Positions 1-11,324 of a DNA stretch of 64,000 bases are shown piece by piece. Location of the stretch: the NCBI RefSeq assembly GCF_046630445.1, contig NC_092335.1, forward strand, positions 3,160,001 through 3,224,000. Direction: 5' to 3'. Source of the stretch: Rutidosis leptorrhynchoides. Taxonomy: Eukaryota; Streptophyta; Magnoliopsida; Asterales; Asteraceae. Positions within the stretch are counted from its first letter, which is position 1, and every line of letters starts with the position of its first letter. Below the pieces are notes generated by a model that did no database searches, was not told where the DNA came from, and was given only the letters and a program-made list of their open reading frames with translations. The translations under genes were made by a program, and so were the position numbers.

Positions 1-249
1 TGAATTAGCAGATACGCTAAGATATGAATTTTGTCTATACACTATTCATGCAATCAATGCAGTAAGATGTGTCTAGACTAAAAATGATAAGAAGAAAATT
101 TCCTAAGGATGATAAGTAGGTAATTTTCGACACGAAATGATAAGCAAAACTTTTGACATGCAGACACGGTCGAAGTCCAGACTCACTAATGTATCTAAAC
201 AACTATCAGTTAGACACACTAATGCAAGACCTGGTTCGCTAAGACCACC

Positions 250-261
250 GCTCTGATACCA
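250..261 (-). other. Primer-binding site, initiator tRNA-Met type
   Basis: Reverse complement TGGTATCAGAGC matches the 3' end complement of initiator tRNA-Met, the usual primer of Tekay-type elements. It is two bases from the LTR edge at 264. Confidence 0.85.
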
Positions 262-1454
262 ACTTTAACGACCCTTCCTAATCCATCTGGACGAATACAT
301 TAAGTTTGGTTACATCGCGAGGTACTTGACCTCTATATGATACATCCAACTATAATTGACTTAATAATAATCTTGATGAACTCAACGACTCGAATGCAAC
401 GTCTTTTGAAATATGTCATGAATGACTCCAAGTAGTATCTCTAAAATGAGCAAATGCACAGCGGAAGATTTCTTTCATACCTGAGAATAAACCTGCTTTC
501 AAGTGTCAACCAAAAGGTTGGTGAGTTCATAGGTTTATCATAAACAATAAAATTCATCATTTTGATAGACCACAAGATTTTAAATATAGTACACCTATCT
601 CGTGTACGAAACCATTTTTCATAATGCTTAGCAGAGTAGGTTAGTATCATTTTCTCCCCCGTAGGTTGCCTCGCGATTTTTAAATAACCGTACACATATC
701 TCGTGTACAAAATATAATACACATAACCTGTGTATAAAAATCATTCTCTCGATACATAGCATTCACTATGCTTTCATAACGATTCACAATAATTAATTTC
801 ATTGCTCAACATGGTAACCGACCTTAACATATAATGCGCATCAATAATATCCCCAAAAACAGAACATCTCATCTGTATAATATATAAACTTCGAAGTACT
901 AAACACCACGCCCACTAGCTCTTCCGTCTAGTGAACATTCTGGGTGGGGGTGTTAAACCCGGTAGCTACCTTTAGGATTCTCGTGAATTAGGGCCATACC
1001 CGATTCTAATTCTTAGGTTACCAAGCAATAATAATCAGGGGAAAATATTCACAACAATTAGTGGCAATTATCACGTCCAACTAATTCAATAATAATTCAC
1101 AGAACTTTTGTCTGCATAATAATTCATTCGAGGAATGTTTTGCTTGTGTCTATCTCGTCAAACATTTATAAAAGCATTTCATGTATTCTCAGTTCAAAAT
1201 ATATTTCAATAGCATTTAATAAAGCAGTTATAAAAACAGCGCATGTATTCTCAGTCCCAAAAATGTAAAGAGTAAAAGGGAGCAAATGAACTCACAATAT
1301 TGTATTTTGTAGTAAAAATACATATGACGACATTGAACAAATGTAGGGTTGGCCTCGGATTCACGAACCTATATCATTTGTATTTTTATTAATATACATA
1401 GTTGTAATCGAATAAATATATATAAAAATTTATTAGTTATATTCTTTTTATATT

Positions 1455-1457
<3 letters not shown>

Positions 1458-1541
<84 letters not shown>
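1458..1541. repeat. (AT)n microsatellite
   Basis: Uninterrupted AT dinucleotides over about 84 bases inside the LTR. Confidence 0.98.
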
Positions 1542-1542
<1 letters not shown>

Positions 1543-1681
1543 CGTATATTCATTTTGTACATAAAAATATTAAATTTTGTTATGTTACGTGTATTAAATA
1601 TATTTATATATAAATATCATTTGTTTGTTAATACTAAGATAATATTTTAAGTGATAACAATAATAATAATGATAGTACTAA

Positions 1682-1682
1682 T

Positions 1683-1752
<70 letters not shown>

Positions 1753-2016
1753 TTAAAAATAATAATAATGTTAATAAAATGAAAATACTTATAATACTAA
1801 TAATAATGATAATAATAGTAAAAATAAATAAAAATGTTATAAGTTAATAATAATAATGATAATACTAACAATAAATATAATACTTATAAAGTTATTAATA
1901 ATAATACTAATAGTATAATATTAGTAATAATAATAATGATAATAATAATATTAATTATATTAATGATAATAATAATCCTAATATTAATGTTATAATAATT
2001 AATTAACATAACAATA

Positions 2017-2081
<65 letters not shown>

Positions 2082-2085
2082 TATA
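1682..2085. repeat. TAA-rich trinucleotide microsatellite region
   Basis: Two pure (TAA)n blocks, about 1682-1751 and 2029-2078, are separated by imperfect TAA/TTA sequence with scattered ATG trinucleotides. The right-hand LTR has an equivalent ATT/TAC tract at 63330-63474, in a similar relation to its tRNA-like module. Confidence 0.95.
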
Positions 2086-2109
2086 TAATGCTACCTTTGA
2101 AAGAACCAG

Positions 2110-2192
2110 ATTTAAAAACAAAATGCCACCGCCCAGACTCGAACCCAAGACCTCTCGCTTAACCCGATAACGCCTTAAACCATTTCACCATC
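2110..2192 (-). other. tRNA-like pol III promoter module inside the LTR
   Basis: On the minus strand there is an A-box-like TGGTGAAATGG (2180-2190), a B-box GGTTCGAGTCT (2135-2145) and then a short T-run. Spacing is tRNA-like. A related module with better boxes and a longer T-run lies at 63222-63300, about 2.1 kb from its LTR start, as here. This could be an old tRNA-derived SINE fixed in the LTR family, or a pol III unit proper to it. I do not call it a functional tRNA. Confidence 0.5.
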
Positions 2193-2727
2193 GATTTATT
2201 TCTAAGTTCATTCACAGAATAAAATATATATATCCTCTCTTCGCTATGGCCCAACAACAATACTAAGATCTCGGCCCAATTTGCTAAACCCATTTATCAT
2301 CATAATCCAATCCGGTTAATTATGTCTCATTGGCCCGACTAGCAACTGAAATATACTGGCCCAAGTTGTGTTAAAAACCCAAAACAGCCCAAACCCAAAA
2401 ATTCAAGTTCGTGGCTTTTTGTATGATACTAGGTATAGGTATTTGGAACGGCAGTGCAAGAATCGACGTAGAAGCAGGAACAGAACCGGTAGCAGTTATC
2501 ATCATCATCGTGATTAATCATCATCTTTGTACATCACCTTCATCATGCATCCTCAACAGACTCACAGTATCATCATCTCATCATTATCACAGATCACCCT
2601 CATTAAATCTTTTTCGCTAACCATCATCTCTAATATCGTCATCATTCATGTTTTATTAATTGAGATAGAAACAGTAACAGAAACATCACACAACCAGATT
2701 TGGTTGTCAGATAACAGCAAAAAAGGG

Positions 2728-2783
<56 letters not shown>

Positions 2784-4094
2784 AGTATAGCAGTCGACGG
2801 TGGTGGTTTGTGACTTGGCTCAAACAGAAACAAGAAAGTACTGCAGTAACATCAACAATACAGCAAATTAAAATAGTTGTTGTGGTTTAATGTCGGCAAA
2901 AGAAAAGAAAAAAGATAGGACAGAAGTGGAACAACAAGTAGGTCTCATGTTTGTTTAATTGGATCCATTAGACCCGTCCACTATCACATGACAAAACAGT
3001 TTTTGATTATATAAAAACGTTATAAAAGTTTGCAAGTTGCAGCAGCCTATATGCAGTAGCAATCAAAACAAGTGGTTCGTGGTTCGATCGTAGACTGAAA
3101 CAGAAAACAAATGCAAGAGCTTATGAAGGTGATGATGAACAGTGGTGGGTTTAGTCTTGAGTTTACGAAAAAGAAAACAAGAAAGAAGAAAAAGAGGAAG
3201 AGATGGTTGTAGGTGTTTAACAATGGCGAAGGTGAGGTTACGGTGGCTGTTTTGACAGGAAAAGAATAACCAAATATAGCAGTAGCAATTAGGTTCAAGG
3301 TGGTGGTCGTATGGTGGTTATAGAGGTGGAGGTGAGTCGCGTATATGATGTTGGTGTGCTAAGGAATTGATGGTGGTGAAGATGTCAATGATGGTGAAGT
3401 TCATGTGGTACTCGACCGAAACATAGTATGTAGGTTATGGTTGAGGTGTTGAAGAGAAGTGGGTTTTGTGTTTTTTGATGCAGTGTAGGTAAATGTATAT
3501 ATATATAGAGAGAGATAGAGAATTGATAGTTCACAAACCAACACAATAATATAATATTGAAAAACAAAAACGTGTGAGTGTAAAGAAATAGTTGGCAGCC
3601 ACTTAATTAGATTATTCTGCCGACAGTTTTCACGGGCTGTGTATCTTACACTATTTGAAATCAGTGCCGGATAAAAGTCTCCGGAAAATTCCCAAATTTT
3701 TATGATAATTATCTTTATTTATTTTAGTCATTATGGTATAAAATTTGATTATTAATTACTAAATAAAAATTACATCGACTGTCCCTCTCAATTCTGGGTA
3801 AAATATAAAAAGTGTTAAAATTTAATAACTAGATCCTAAATAAATTTTTAGTAAGCCTAAAATTTATAGAACTCATTTTCGAATCACCGTTTATTTTAAA
3901 ATTATATAGGTTTGAATTTAACTTGCTTAATATCGATCGACTGACAAACGAGTGCTATTATCGTTTACTAAATAAATTCGAAACCATAAAAATATACATT
4001 CAATATACCTTACAAATATATAGATTTATTTTAATATCATATATTATTTTATTTACATAGTTAATTAACTCATATAATATTTTAATTCATAATA

Positions 4095-4141
<47 letters not shown>

Positions 4142-4306
4142 TAATGGTTCGTGAATCGGCGGGAATAATCGAAGGGTAATTGATTACATGAACACAGTTC
4201 AAAGTTTTCGAAACATCAACATTACAGACTTTGCTTATCGTGTCGGAAACATTAAATCATATAAAGATTAAGTTTAAATTTGGTCGGAAATTTCCGGGTT
4301 GTCACA

Positions 4307-4662
4307 ACAAAGCAGGAAGGATAGATGAGGACGTGACACATCGTATACGAGTATGATGGTTGAAGTGGAGGGCAGCGAAAGGGGTGTTGTGTGACAAGAA
4401 GGTACCCCATAAATTGAAAGGGAAATTCTTTAAGGAGGCAATCAGACCAGCCATATTGTACGGCTCAGAGTGTTGGCCAATGACGAAAGCCCAAGAGAGG
4501 AGGATGGAGGTGGCAGAAATGAGGATGCTTAGGTGGACGTGTAGTAATACCATGCTAGATATGTTACCAAATGGAGTTTTTAGGGAGAAATTGGAAGTTG
4601 GGAACATAATCAACAAGATGAGGGAAGGACGACTAAGATGGTTTGGGCATGTTATGAGGCGC
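4307..4662 (+). pseudogene. RTE-type LINE, end of reverse transcriptase ORF (part 1)
   Basis: The plus-strand translation shows the C-terminal region of an RTE-clade LINE reverse transcriptase: IDEDVTHRIR, KVPHKLKGKF, AIRPAILYGSECW, EMRMLRW and LRWFGHVMRR appear in the usual order. A TGA near 4352 lies where the family has Gly before Trp. The fragment is 5' truncated by the LTR ending at 4306 and interrupted at 4662 by the Athila element. The frame resumes at 49344 after one copy of the GGCGC duplication. The LINE is the oldest layer of the nest. Confidence 0.9.
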
Positions 4663-6008
4663 TGATGTTATGCGAGACGTATATGAAATAGCTTATATTT
4701 TACTAGGAAATACTATTAAATATGATACAATTTTATACAAGATATTTATTTATTTATAGAATGGATATACCTAAACCTTGCTACAACACTTATAGGCAGT
4801 GTACCTAATCGTACAGTAGTGTAGTTTTTAGTAAGTCCGGTTCGTTCCACAGGGAAATCTTTTAAACAAAGCTTAACGCTATATTAGTTTTATCTTATAA
4901 AAATACAAATATATATAAGTAATATTATTATTATAAAAAGGGTGTTTTTATCGTTTAATGACCGGTTTGTCGATTTTTAAAAATTTAGTCGCAGTTAAAA
5001 CCTAATGTAAAATATTAAATAAATAAAAGACTTAATTTAAAGCGTAAAATAAATAACGATAATGAAATTGCAATAAATAAAAGTGCGATGAAATAAAATT
5101 GCGATAATTAAAAAGTGCGATAATTAAAAGTGCAATTAAATACAATGACAATAAATAAAAATGTGATAATTAGAAGTGCAATTAAATATGAAAATAAAGG
5201 AATTATGCTTATTTAAACTTCTGTAATCATGATGTTTGACGTGTTGATTTTAGTTTATTCCCATGGGTTAATTGTTCTTTGTCCTGGATTATTTAATATG
5301 TCCGTCTGGTTTTTGTCCACAACAGTCCATCAGTCATAAATATAAAGTGCGAGTGTCCTCGTCAAATTATCCTTATATCCGAAGTCAAATATTCCAACTA
5401 ATTGGGGACTTAAACTGTAACAAAGTCTTAATACTTTGTTTAATAATTACACCAGGATATCGACTGTGTGTAACCCAAGGTTTTAATACTTTGTTAACAA
5501 TTATGCCAAGTATCCTTGTACATAATTTCACCCTTGTTTTAATAAGTCTATTAACTATTAATCCATTCCCGTGTCCGGTTAAATGAACGATTAATCGTAC
5601 ATATAAATATCCCGCCCATCGTGTCCGATCGAGTGTATGTGGTTATTTATAGGTACGTCCAATTGTAAATCTTTATATTAAAATCAACAAACTATCATTT
5701 AGTTAAACAAATATAAAGCCCATTAATAGCCCATAGTCTAATTTCCACAAGTGTCGTTCTTTTGTCCAAACCCCAATTATGGTACAAAACCCAATTACCC
5801 AATTTTAGTATTTTAGCCCAACATCATGATTACTTCGGTATTTAATAAGCATAATAATAACTTAGCTACGAGACATTAAATTAAAAAGGTTGAACATAAC
5901 TTACAATGATTAAAAATAACGTAGTGTTACACGGACAGGATTTCGACTTACACCCTTACAACATTCGCTAACATACCCTTATTATTAGAAATTAAAATTA
6001 AAATTAAA

Positions 6009-6118
<110 letters not shown>

Positions 6119-6171
6119 CGTATGAAATAGAGAAAGAAAAAGATGTAAATAATCCGTCGAATTGCATGGCC

Positions 6172-6262
6172 TTTTATAGGCAGATTACTGTTTTTGTGTG
6201 CTCCGCGAGTGCGGTGGGTTTTGCCTTTATAAGCTCCGCGAGTGCGGATCTGTGGAATCCAG
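6172..6262 (-). promoter_or_regulatory. Athila U3 core promoter: TATA box plus GC-rich repeats
   Basis: On the minus strand a TATA box (CCTATAAAAGG, about 6171-6180) lies just downstream of two direct repeats of CCGCACTCGCGGAGC at about 6201-6215 and 6230-6245. The same block occurs in the other LTR (48787-48875). CTCCGCGAG motifs recur in the 5' leader at 47098 and 47141. Promoter function is inferred from the TATA box and position. Confidence 0.6.
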
Positions 6263-6721
6263 CTCACACAAGTTTGGCTCCTAACTTGCCGACGGATTTT
6301 ATTATATAAATATAATATAAATATATAATTTATATAATTAATTATATATTATATTATATTTATATACATAATTAATTTGTAACTTTCGGTCCGTTGCGTC
6401 GTACGTTGAAAGCTGGTTCATGTCTCGGTTCCGGATTATCGAACGTCCTTTCGTATAATTTAATATCTTGTACTTTGCGTTTTGCGTCTTGTACTCTTGT
6501 AATTTTGAGACGTTTCTCATCAATAATTTGAACCACTTTGATTGTACTTTGTACTTTTGAGCTTTTTGGTCGTTTGCGTCTTCAATTCGTCGAATCTGTC
6601 TTTTGTCTTCACCTTTTAATTTTTAAACAAATATTCCTTGTAAATAGGACAACTGCAACTAAAAGCTTGTCTTTCTTGAGGGATAATGCGATGAAATATA
6701 TGTTCGTTTTTAGCATTATCA

Positions 6722-6760
6722 AATATTCCCACACTTGAGCGTTGCTTGTCCTCAAGCAAT
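6722..6760 (-). other. PPT region and hairpin next to the Athila 3' LTR
   Basis: On the minus strand the sequence AAGTGTGGGAATATT abuts the LTR and is the likely polypurine tract, though AT-interrupted. Just before it, TTGCTTG-TCCT-CAAGCAA (plus strand, about 6743-6760) can form a 7-bp stem. Athila elements commonly have a similar 'gaggacaagca...caagtgtggggga' end, by memory of the family. Confidence 0.6.
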
Positions 6761-9585
6761 ATAGTCTTGAATAAAAACATACTAGAATCACTTCTTTATT
6801 CTTCACACTTTGTACATCAGTGATTTCATTACGGCGGTATGAACAATGATAGTAACGTTGTGGTTTACAGCCCCACATGACTATAAAAATTTAGATCCTT
6901 TAAGGAAATTGGATCTTTATGAAAACATTTGATCTTTTTGAAAATTCAATCTAGTTTTTACCCTAGATAAGTTTTCCGGAATAACCCTTCACCGGTGTTT
7001 GCAAATTGTTTTTGTGGGTTTGGTGGGTTTCAGATTTGAAAATTTTAGCTCAACACTTGCGGTTTTGTGTCACCCACTAGCTAACCTTGTATTGGGAAAG
7101 CAACACGTCCAGTATACTTGCTCCGTTTATTACCTTTTGGTAAACTACTGTCCGGTTGTAAAGGAAAGCGTTGAACAAGCAACTGTTAAGGCAATGTCCC
7201 GTGACATGCTTTTAATTATGGTCTATAACGTGTCGGATGCAATTACTATCCTTGGTATGAGTAATAGTAAAGCTCACCCTTATAATTTTCCGGTTTGGCA
7301 CAAGGTCCTGTCTTTGACCATACTATGCAACCATCGTTCTTACAGTTGACACCCGATTTGGTTCAGGTGACCTAATGAATTCCAGGTGAATTCCTAGGAT
7401 TTTACGTTCAATGGTAATGAACGCATTAAAAATAGGTTTTCAGAAAACAAATCGGTTTGTAATTTTGATCAAAATATTTTCTCGTTCAAGCTCGAGTTTA
7501 GATATCATTGAATTTCATGAGTTTGTAATTCTCAATCTTTAAGGTCAATCTCTAGGATTGAGTAATATCAGGCTTAAAAGCTGATTTTTGATCTTTAAGG
7601 AGATTATCCTTTCTGGGGATCTGATTCATTAGTCTTATCCAGCTAATTTGCACGGCGTCCTCCCCATTTTACAAGACAGATCCTCTCATGGTTAGGATAA
7701 GTCTGACCACTTGGCGACCCTGTTTTATGCTGAGTTCCGTGAATTTCCTGCTGATTTTAGTGATAATTTTTCTAGATTTTTCGTCAACCTACAGCTGGTC
7801 TGGACGACAACTTCATGACCTAAATCAAGAAGCGCGTTTCTTTTTCGGAAGACTTTACTTCCTTTTAATGATGGAATTGATTCATCGTGTAGATCCATCT
7901 TTCTTTCAAATATATTACAGTAAATCGGGTAAAACTGATTAAAATCGTCCAAAACAAAAGTATCTTCAGTTATTTGTCACAAAAATATGTGACTTATGTT
8001 TTAAATAACTTGGTAAATTTTCCCACACTTGGCTTTTATTTTTTTTTATTTGCCTTTTTATTGTCCTCTATTCCATTTTAAATAAATTCTAACATTTTGG
8101 TTTGTTTCTAAATTTATGTCCTTTCCGAGGTAACAATAATTTCGGTGTTAACACCTAGTTTTATCGTTTATAAATATGTATAAACATAATTTTGAATTCA
8201 TTTAATTGAAAATTTTAAAATTTTTTACTAGAAGTGGGTAGTCAGTATATAAGACTAGAGCTGTTCTTTGTTATCAGAGAGCACTAGATTCTAATACAAC
8301 TACTACGTTACTAGTATTTTTAATGGTAACCAAGTGTTTAAATCAAAAATTTTTAAAATCCGAAAGAATTTAACCCCTTTCCACACTTAAGATCTTGCAA
8401 TGCCCTCATTTGCAAAAAATCAGTAACAATTTAAATTATTGAGGGTGATTAGCGTAGAAAAATAATTAAATTTTACCAAAATTTCCAAACATATTGGCGT
8501 TTGTTTGCTGAATGATAAATGGTGCACATCATTTGTTCATTCCGTCGTGTTGTTACATCACATTTATTTTTTATTTTTTTTTAAACCTTATACTAATAAA
8601 ATATAAATTAAATTTAAAATTTTGTTTTTCCTTTTATTTAGGACGAGGTTGTTTCGGAACGATGTCCTAGTCCGTCCCTCGACAAAATTTTAAAATTTCG
8701 TCATTTCAAAACATTGTTTTTAAAGCAAAGATTGTTTTTTTTTTTTTTTGCATACTTTAATTCAATAAGACTAAAATTAATGATAATAAAAGTTCTCGTC
8801 CCTCCCTCGGGTAAAGCAATTTCGGTTCAAAGACCTAGTCTTCAACTCACGACGAATTTTAAAAATCATATTTTTAACTTAAGGAAATAAAGTAAAAAAT
8901 TTTTTTTATAAACACACCAAACTTAAATTTAAAATGCATAAAATTAAAAATTCATATTAAAAATTCACACCAAACTTAAATTATATTTTTGTTTTTATAC
9001 ATACAAACTTATATTAAAAAAAATCAATTTTTCAAATATTTACAATTTTAAATTTATTGATTTAAAAAGTTTATAATATTATTTTAATTTTTAAATATTA
9101 ATTTTTAAAAACAAGGTAAAAATAAAATTAAAAATCTTTTTGGTCTTTTATCCCACTTTAATCAATCAAATATTATCAAAAATATACGCCCCTCTTTTCG
9201 GTAAAGTAATTTCGGTTTCATAACCTAGTTTAACTCATGACGAATTTTTGAAATATTTTATGTTGATTGATTAAAGATATTTATACCTTAAGAATAAACA
9301 GTAAATTTCGCAGTGATGTAATAAATTTTTGTATGATATTAATAATTTCGGTCGCAAGACCTAATTTTATCGAATACCAATTTAATACTTTATAGCGAAC
9401 AAATTAGCGTTTATTATCAAAAGGTTAAAAAAAATAAATAAAAACTGTACAAACTTACCTGTGAGATAGTATTCTTAGTGATATGCTCTAGCCCACTCAT
9501 AAGATAGTCGGACTAATTGGTTTTTCATAGCTACATAGGCGTAACCTCGAGCATTCAATGTTTTTTCTTCTAAACATATGAACGG
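6761..9585 (-). other. Athila 3' untranslated region with degenerate tandem motif
   Basis: No convincing ORF is present. A core close to AATTTCGGT...GACCTAGT..T, often followed by ACTCACGACGAATTTT, recurs at about 8120-8166, 8641-8683, 8797-8868, 9187-9255 and 9340-9371. Copies are separated by AT-rich sequence of uneven length. Extra copies of the PPT-like motif AAGTGTGG (minus strand) lie near 8025 and 8385. The frames at 6999-7349 and 7688-7942 resemble nothing I know. Confidence 0.6.
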
Positions 9586-9891
9586 TCAATCTCTGCATAA
9601 AGTAACAAATTCGGTGTTTGAATAGGTTTGATTATTTGAACATTTACCTTCGTGTGACCATTTTTCGCATTTGTGACATCTTTCAAGGTGTCGAGCTCTC
9701 CTTTTCGCTGCGGATTTTGATTTTCTTTTACCAAATTGTAACTTCTTATTTTCGCATCTGGATTCTTTTCTTACTTCATCCAATTTTTTTCTGATTAATG
9801 ATACTATTTCACTTGGAAGGGTGTCATTATTACGTTTAGTGATCAAAGCGTGTAGCATTAGACCATGGTTTAGTTCACAGGAAGTCTTCAT
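9586..9891 (-). CDS. Small basic zinc-knuckle-like protein downstream of Athila integrase
   Basis: A 101-residue ORF sits 171 bases downstream of the integrase stop, where Athila elements often carry an env-like or third ORF. The N-terminal half has no feature I recognise. Residues from about 45 to 75 are strongly basic. The C-terminal third has C-x2-C-x4-H-x3-C (CHKCEKWSHEGKC), resembling a zinc knuckle. There is no signal peptide or membrane segment, so it does not look like a classical env product. It may be a nucleic-acid-binding accessory protein or the remnant of a longer ORF. The ORF is intact, unlike gag-pol. Confidence 0.5.
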   Translation of the reverse strand: MKTSCELNHGLMLHALITKRNNDTLPSEIVSLIRKKLDEVRKESRCENKKLQFGKRKSKSAAKRRARHLERCHKCEKWSHEGKCSNNQTYSNTEFVTLCRD

Positions 9892-10062
9892 CTCGTAAAA
9901 CCTAAAAAAAATAAAAATTCAGAATGGGGGAAGAAGACTAGTTCTTTAGGGTCTGCTAGGGAAAGACCATTCGGGTTCCATTCTCGAGAACTACACGAAA
10001 ACAGAACATCTAACTCTAACAGAAATACATATTATCCTTAAAAGACTTGATTCTCCCCACAC

Positions 10063-11301
10063 TTAGTTAGCTGTGGTATCGAAATTGTGATTAACTTCGT
10101 TGTCGACTTCCATCGGACTATCTATGTAATGTTTAACTCTGTGACCATTAACCTTAAATTCAATTCCATTTGAATTTATTAATTCTACTGTTCCGTATGG
10201 AAAAACTCTTTTGACTATGAATGGTCCAGACCATCTTGATTTCAATTTTCCAGGAAATAGCTTGAATCGTGAATTGAAAAGAAGAACTCTGTCTCCTTCT
10301 TTAAATTCTTTTGAACTTCTGATTCTTTTATCATGCCATTTCTTCGTTCTTTCTTTATAGATTAACGAATTTTCGTATGCTTCATGTCTTAATTCTTCTA
10401 ATTCTTTTAATTGACTTAACCGTAGACGTCCCGCTTCATGTAAATCAAGATTACATATCTTCAAAGCCCAAAATGCTTTGTGTTCAATTTCTACTGGAAG
10501 ATGACATGCTTTTCCGTAAACGAGTTTAAAAGGTGTGGTTCCAATTGGAGTTTTGTAGGCTGTTCTAAAAGCCCAGAGTGCATCCTCCAATTTCATGGAC
10601 CATTCCTTCGGATTTGATCCTACGGTTTTCTCTAGAATACGTTTTAAAGCTCGGTTGGTATTTTCAACTTGTCCACTTGTTTGTGGATGATAAGCAGTGG
10701 AGATTTTATGAGTTACTCCATATCTTTTAAGAACTTTCTCAAGTTGATTATTACAGAAATGAGTTCTCCGATCACTTATTAAAGCTTTCGGTGTTCCAAA
10801 CCTTGCAAAAAGACGTTTTAAAAAGTTGACTATAACTCGTGCATCGTTAGTTAGGAGAGCTTGTGCTTCCGCCCATTTAGATACATAATCAATGGCTACG
10901 AGAATGTAGAGATTATTATGAGATTTTGGAAATGGACCCATAAATTCAATACCCCAAATGTCAAATACTTCACATACTTGAATGACATTTTGTGGCATTT
11001 CATCACGTTGACTTATTTTTTCGGCCCTTTGACATGCATCACAGGATTTGCAAAGAAGGTATGCGTCTTTGTAAATTGTAGGCCAATAGAATCCAGCATC
11101 ATAAACTTTTCTTGCTGTGAGCTGAGGCCCATAATGCCCTCCTGTTGGTCCTGTGTGACAATGGTTTAAGATTTTACTAGCTTCATCTTCGAATACACAT
11201 CGGCGTATTATTCCATCGGGACAACTTTTAAACAAATGTGAATCTTCCCAGAAATAGTGTTTTATATCACTAAAGAATTTCTTTCGTTTTTGGTACGACA
11301 A
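10063..11301 (-). CDS. Athila integrase
   Basis: This 412-residue ORF inserts element cDNA into chromosomes. It has an HHCC zinc-binding segment (His 47/49 and 56, Cys 87 and 90), then the DDE core with Asp138 in VAIDY, Asp177 in ISD and Glu213 in GQVE; the last spacing is the expected D-x35-E. A family-typical C-terminal region ([22 protein letters not shown]) follows. The position after the second Asp is RR where relatives usually have RG. The ORF is the end of the gag-pol frame and is separated from RT by a one-base shift near 11340. Its apparent start is an internal Met, not a natural start. The stop is next to a PPT-like AAGTGTGGGG motif. Confidence 0.9.
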   Translation of the reverse strand: MSYQKRKKFFSDIKHYFWEDSHLFKSCPDGIIRRCVFEDEASKILNHCHTGPTGGHYGPQLTARKVYDAGFYWPTIYKDAYLLCKSCDACQRAEKISQRDEMPQNVIQVCEVFDIWGIEFMGPFPKSHNNLYILVAIDYVSKWAEAQALLTNDARVIVNFLKRLFARFGTPKALISDRRTHFCNNQLEKVLKRYGVTHKISTAYHPQTSGQVENTNRALKRILEKTVGSNPKEWSMKLEDALWAFRTAYKTPIGTTPFKLVYGKACHLPVEIEHKAFWALKICNLDLHEAGRLRLSQLKELEELRHEAYENSLIYKERTKKWHDKRIRSSKEFKEGDRVLLFNSRFKLFPGKLKSRWSGPFIVKRVFPYGTVELINSNGIEFKVNGHRVKHYIDSPMEVDNEVNHNFDTTAN

Positions 11302-11324
11302 TCCTTTTTCAAGGAATTCACATA

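Larger units (their letters stand above)
1..4306 (-). mobile_element. Tekay-like non-autonomous LTR retrotransposon, 5' end only
   Basis: The element is read on the minus strand. Its 5' LTR is 264-4306, its primer-binding site is next to the LTR at 250-261, and the first part of its internal region is 1-249; the body lies left of the window. The leader (positions 1-240 read in reverse) closely matches the leader of the elements at 16535-16800 and 35400-35645. No gag or pol is visible in the part present. It joins LINE sequence at 4307. The clade is inferred from LTR ends and leader similarity to the chromovirus at 24388-46686. Confidence 0.75.
264..4306 (-). repeat. 5' LTR of the left Tekay-like element
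   Basis: On the minus strand the LTR begins TGTGACAACCCGGAAATTTC at 4306, like the LTR starts at 13548, 18808 and 61165. Its other end at 264 reads TTTAACGACC where relatives read TG(T)GACGA, so the terminal dinucleotide looks mutated. At about 4.0 kb it is longer than the other LTRs here, partly through microsatellites at 1458-1541 (AT), 1682-2085 (TAA-rich), 2731-2780 (TA) and 4098-4131 (TA). No protein-coding gene is supported; the short reading frames at 2411-3567 are microsatellite or chance frames. Confidence 0.75.
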
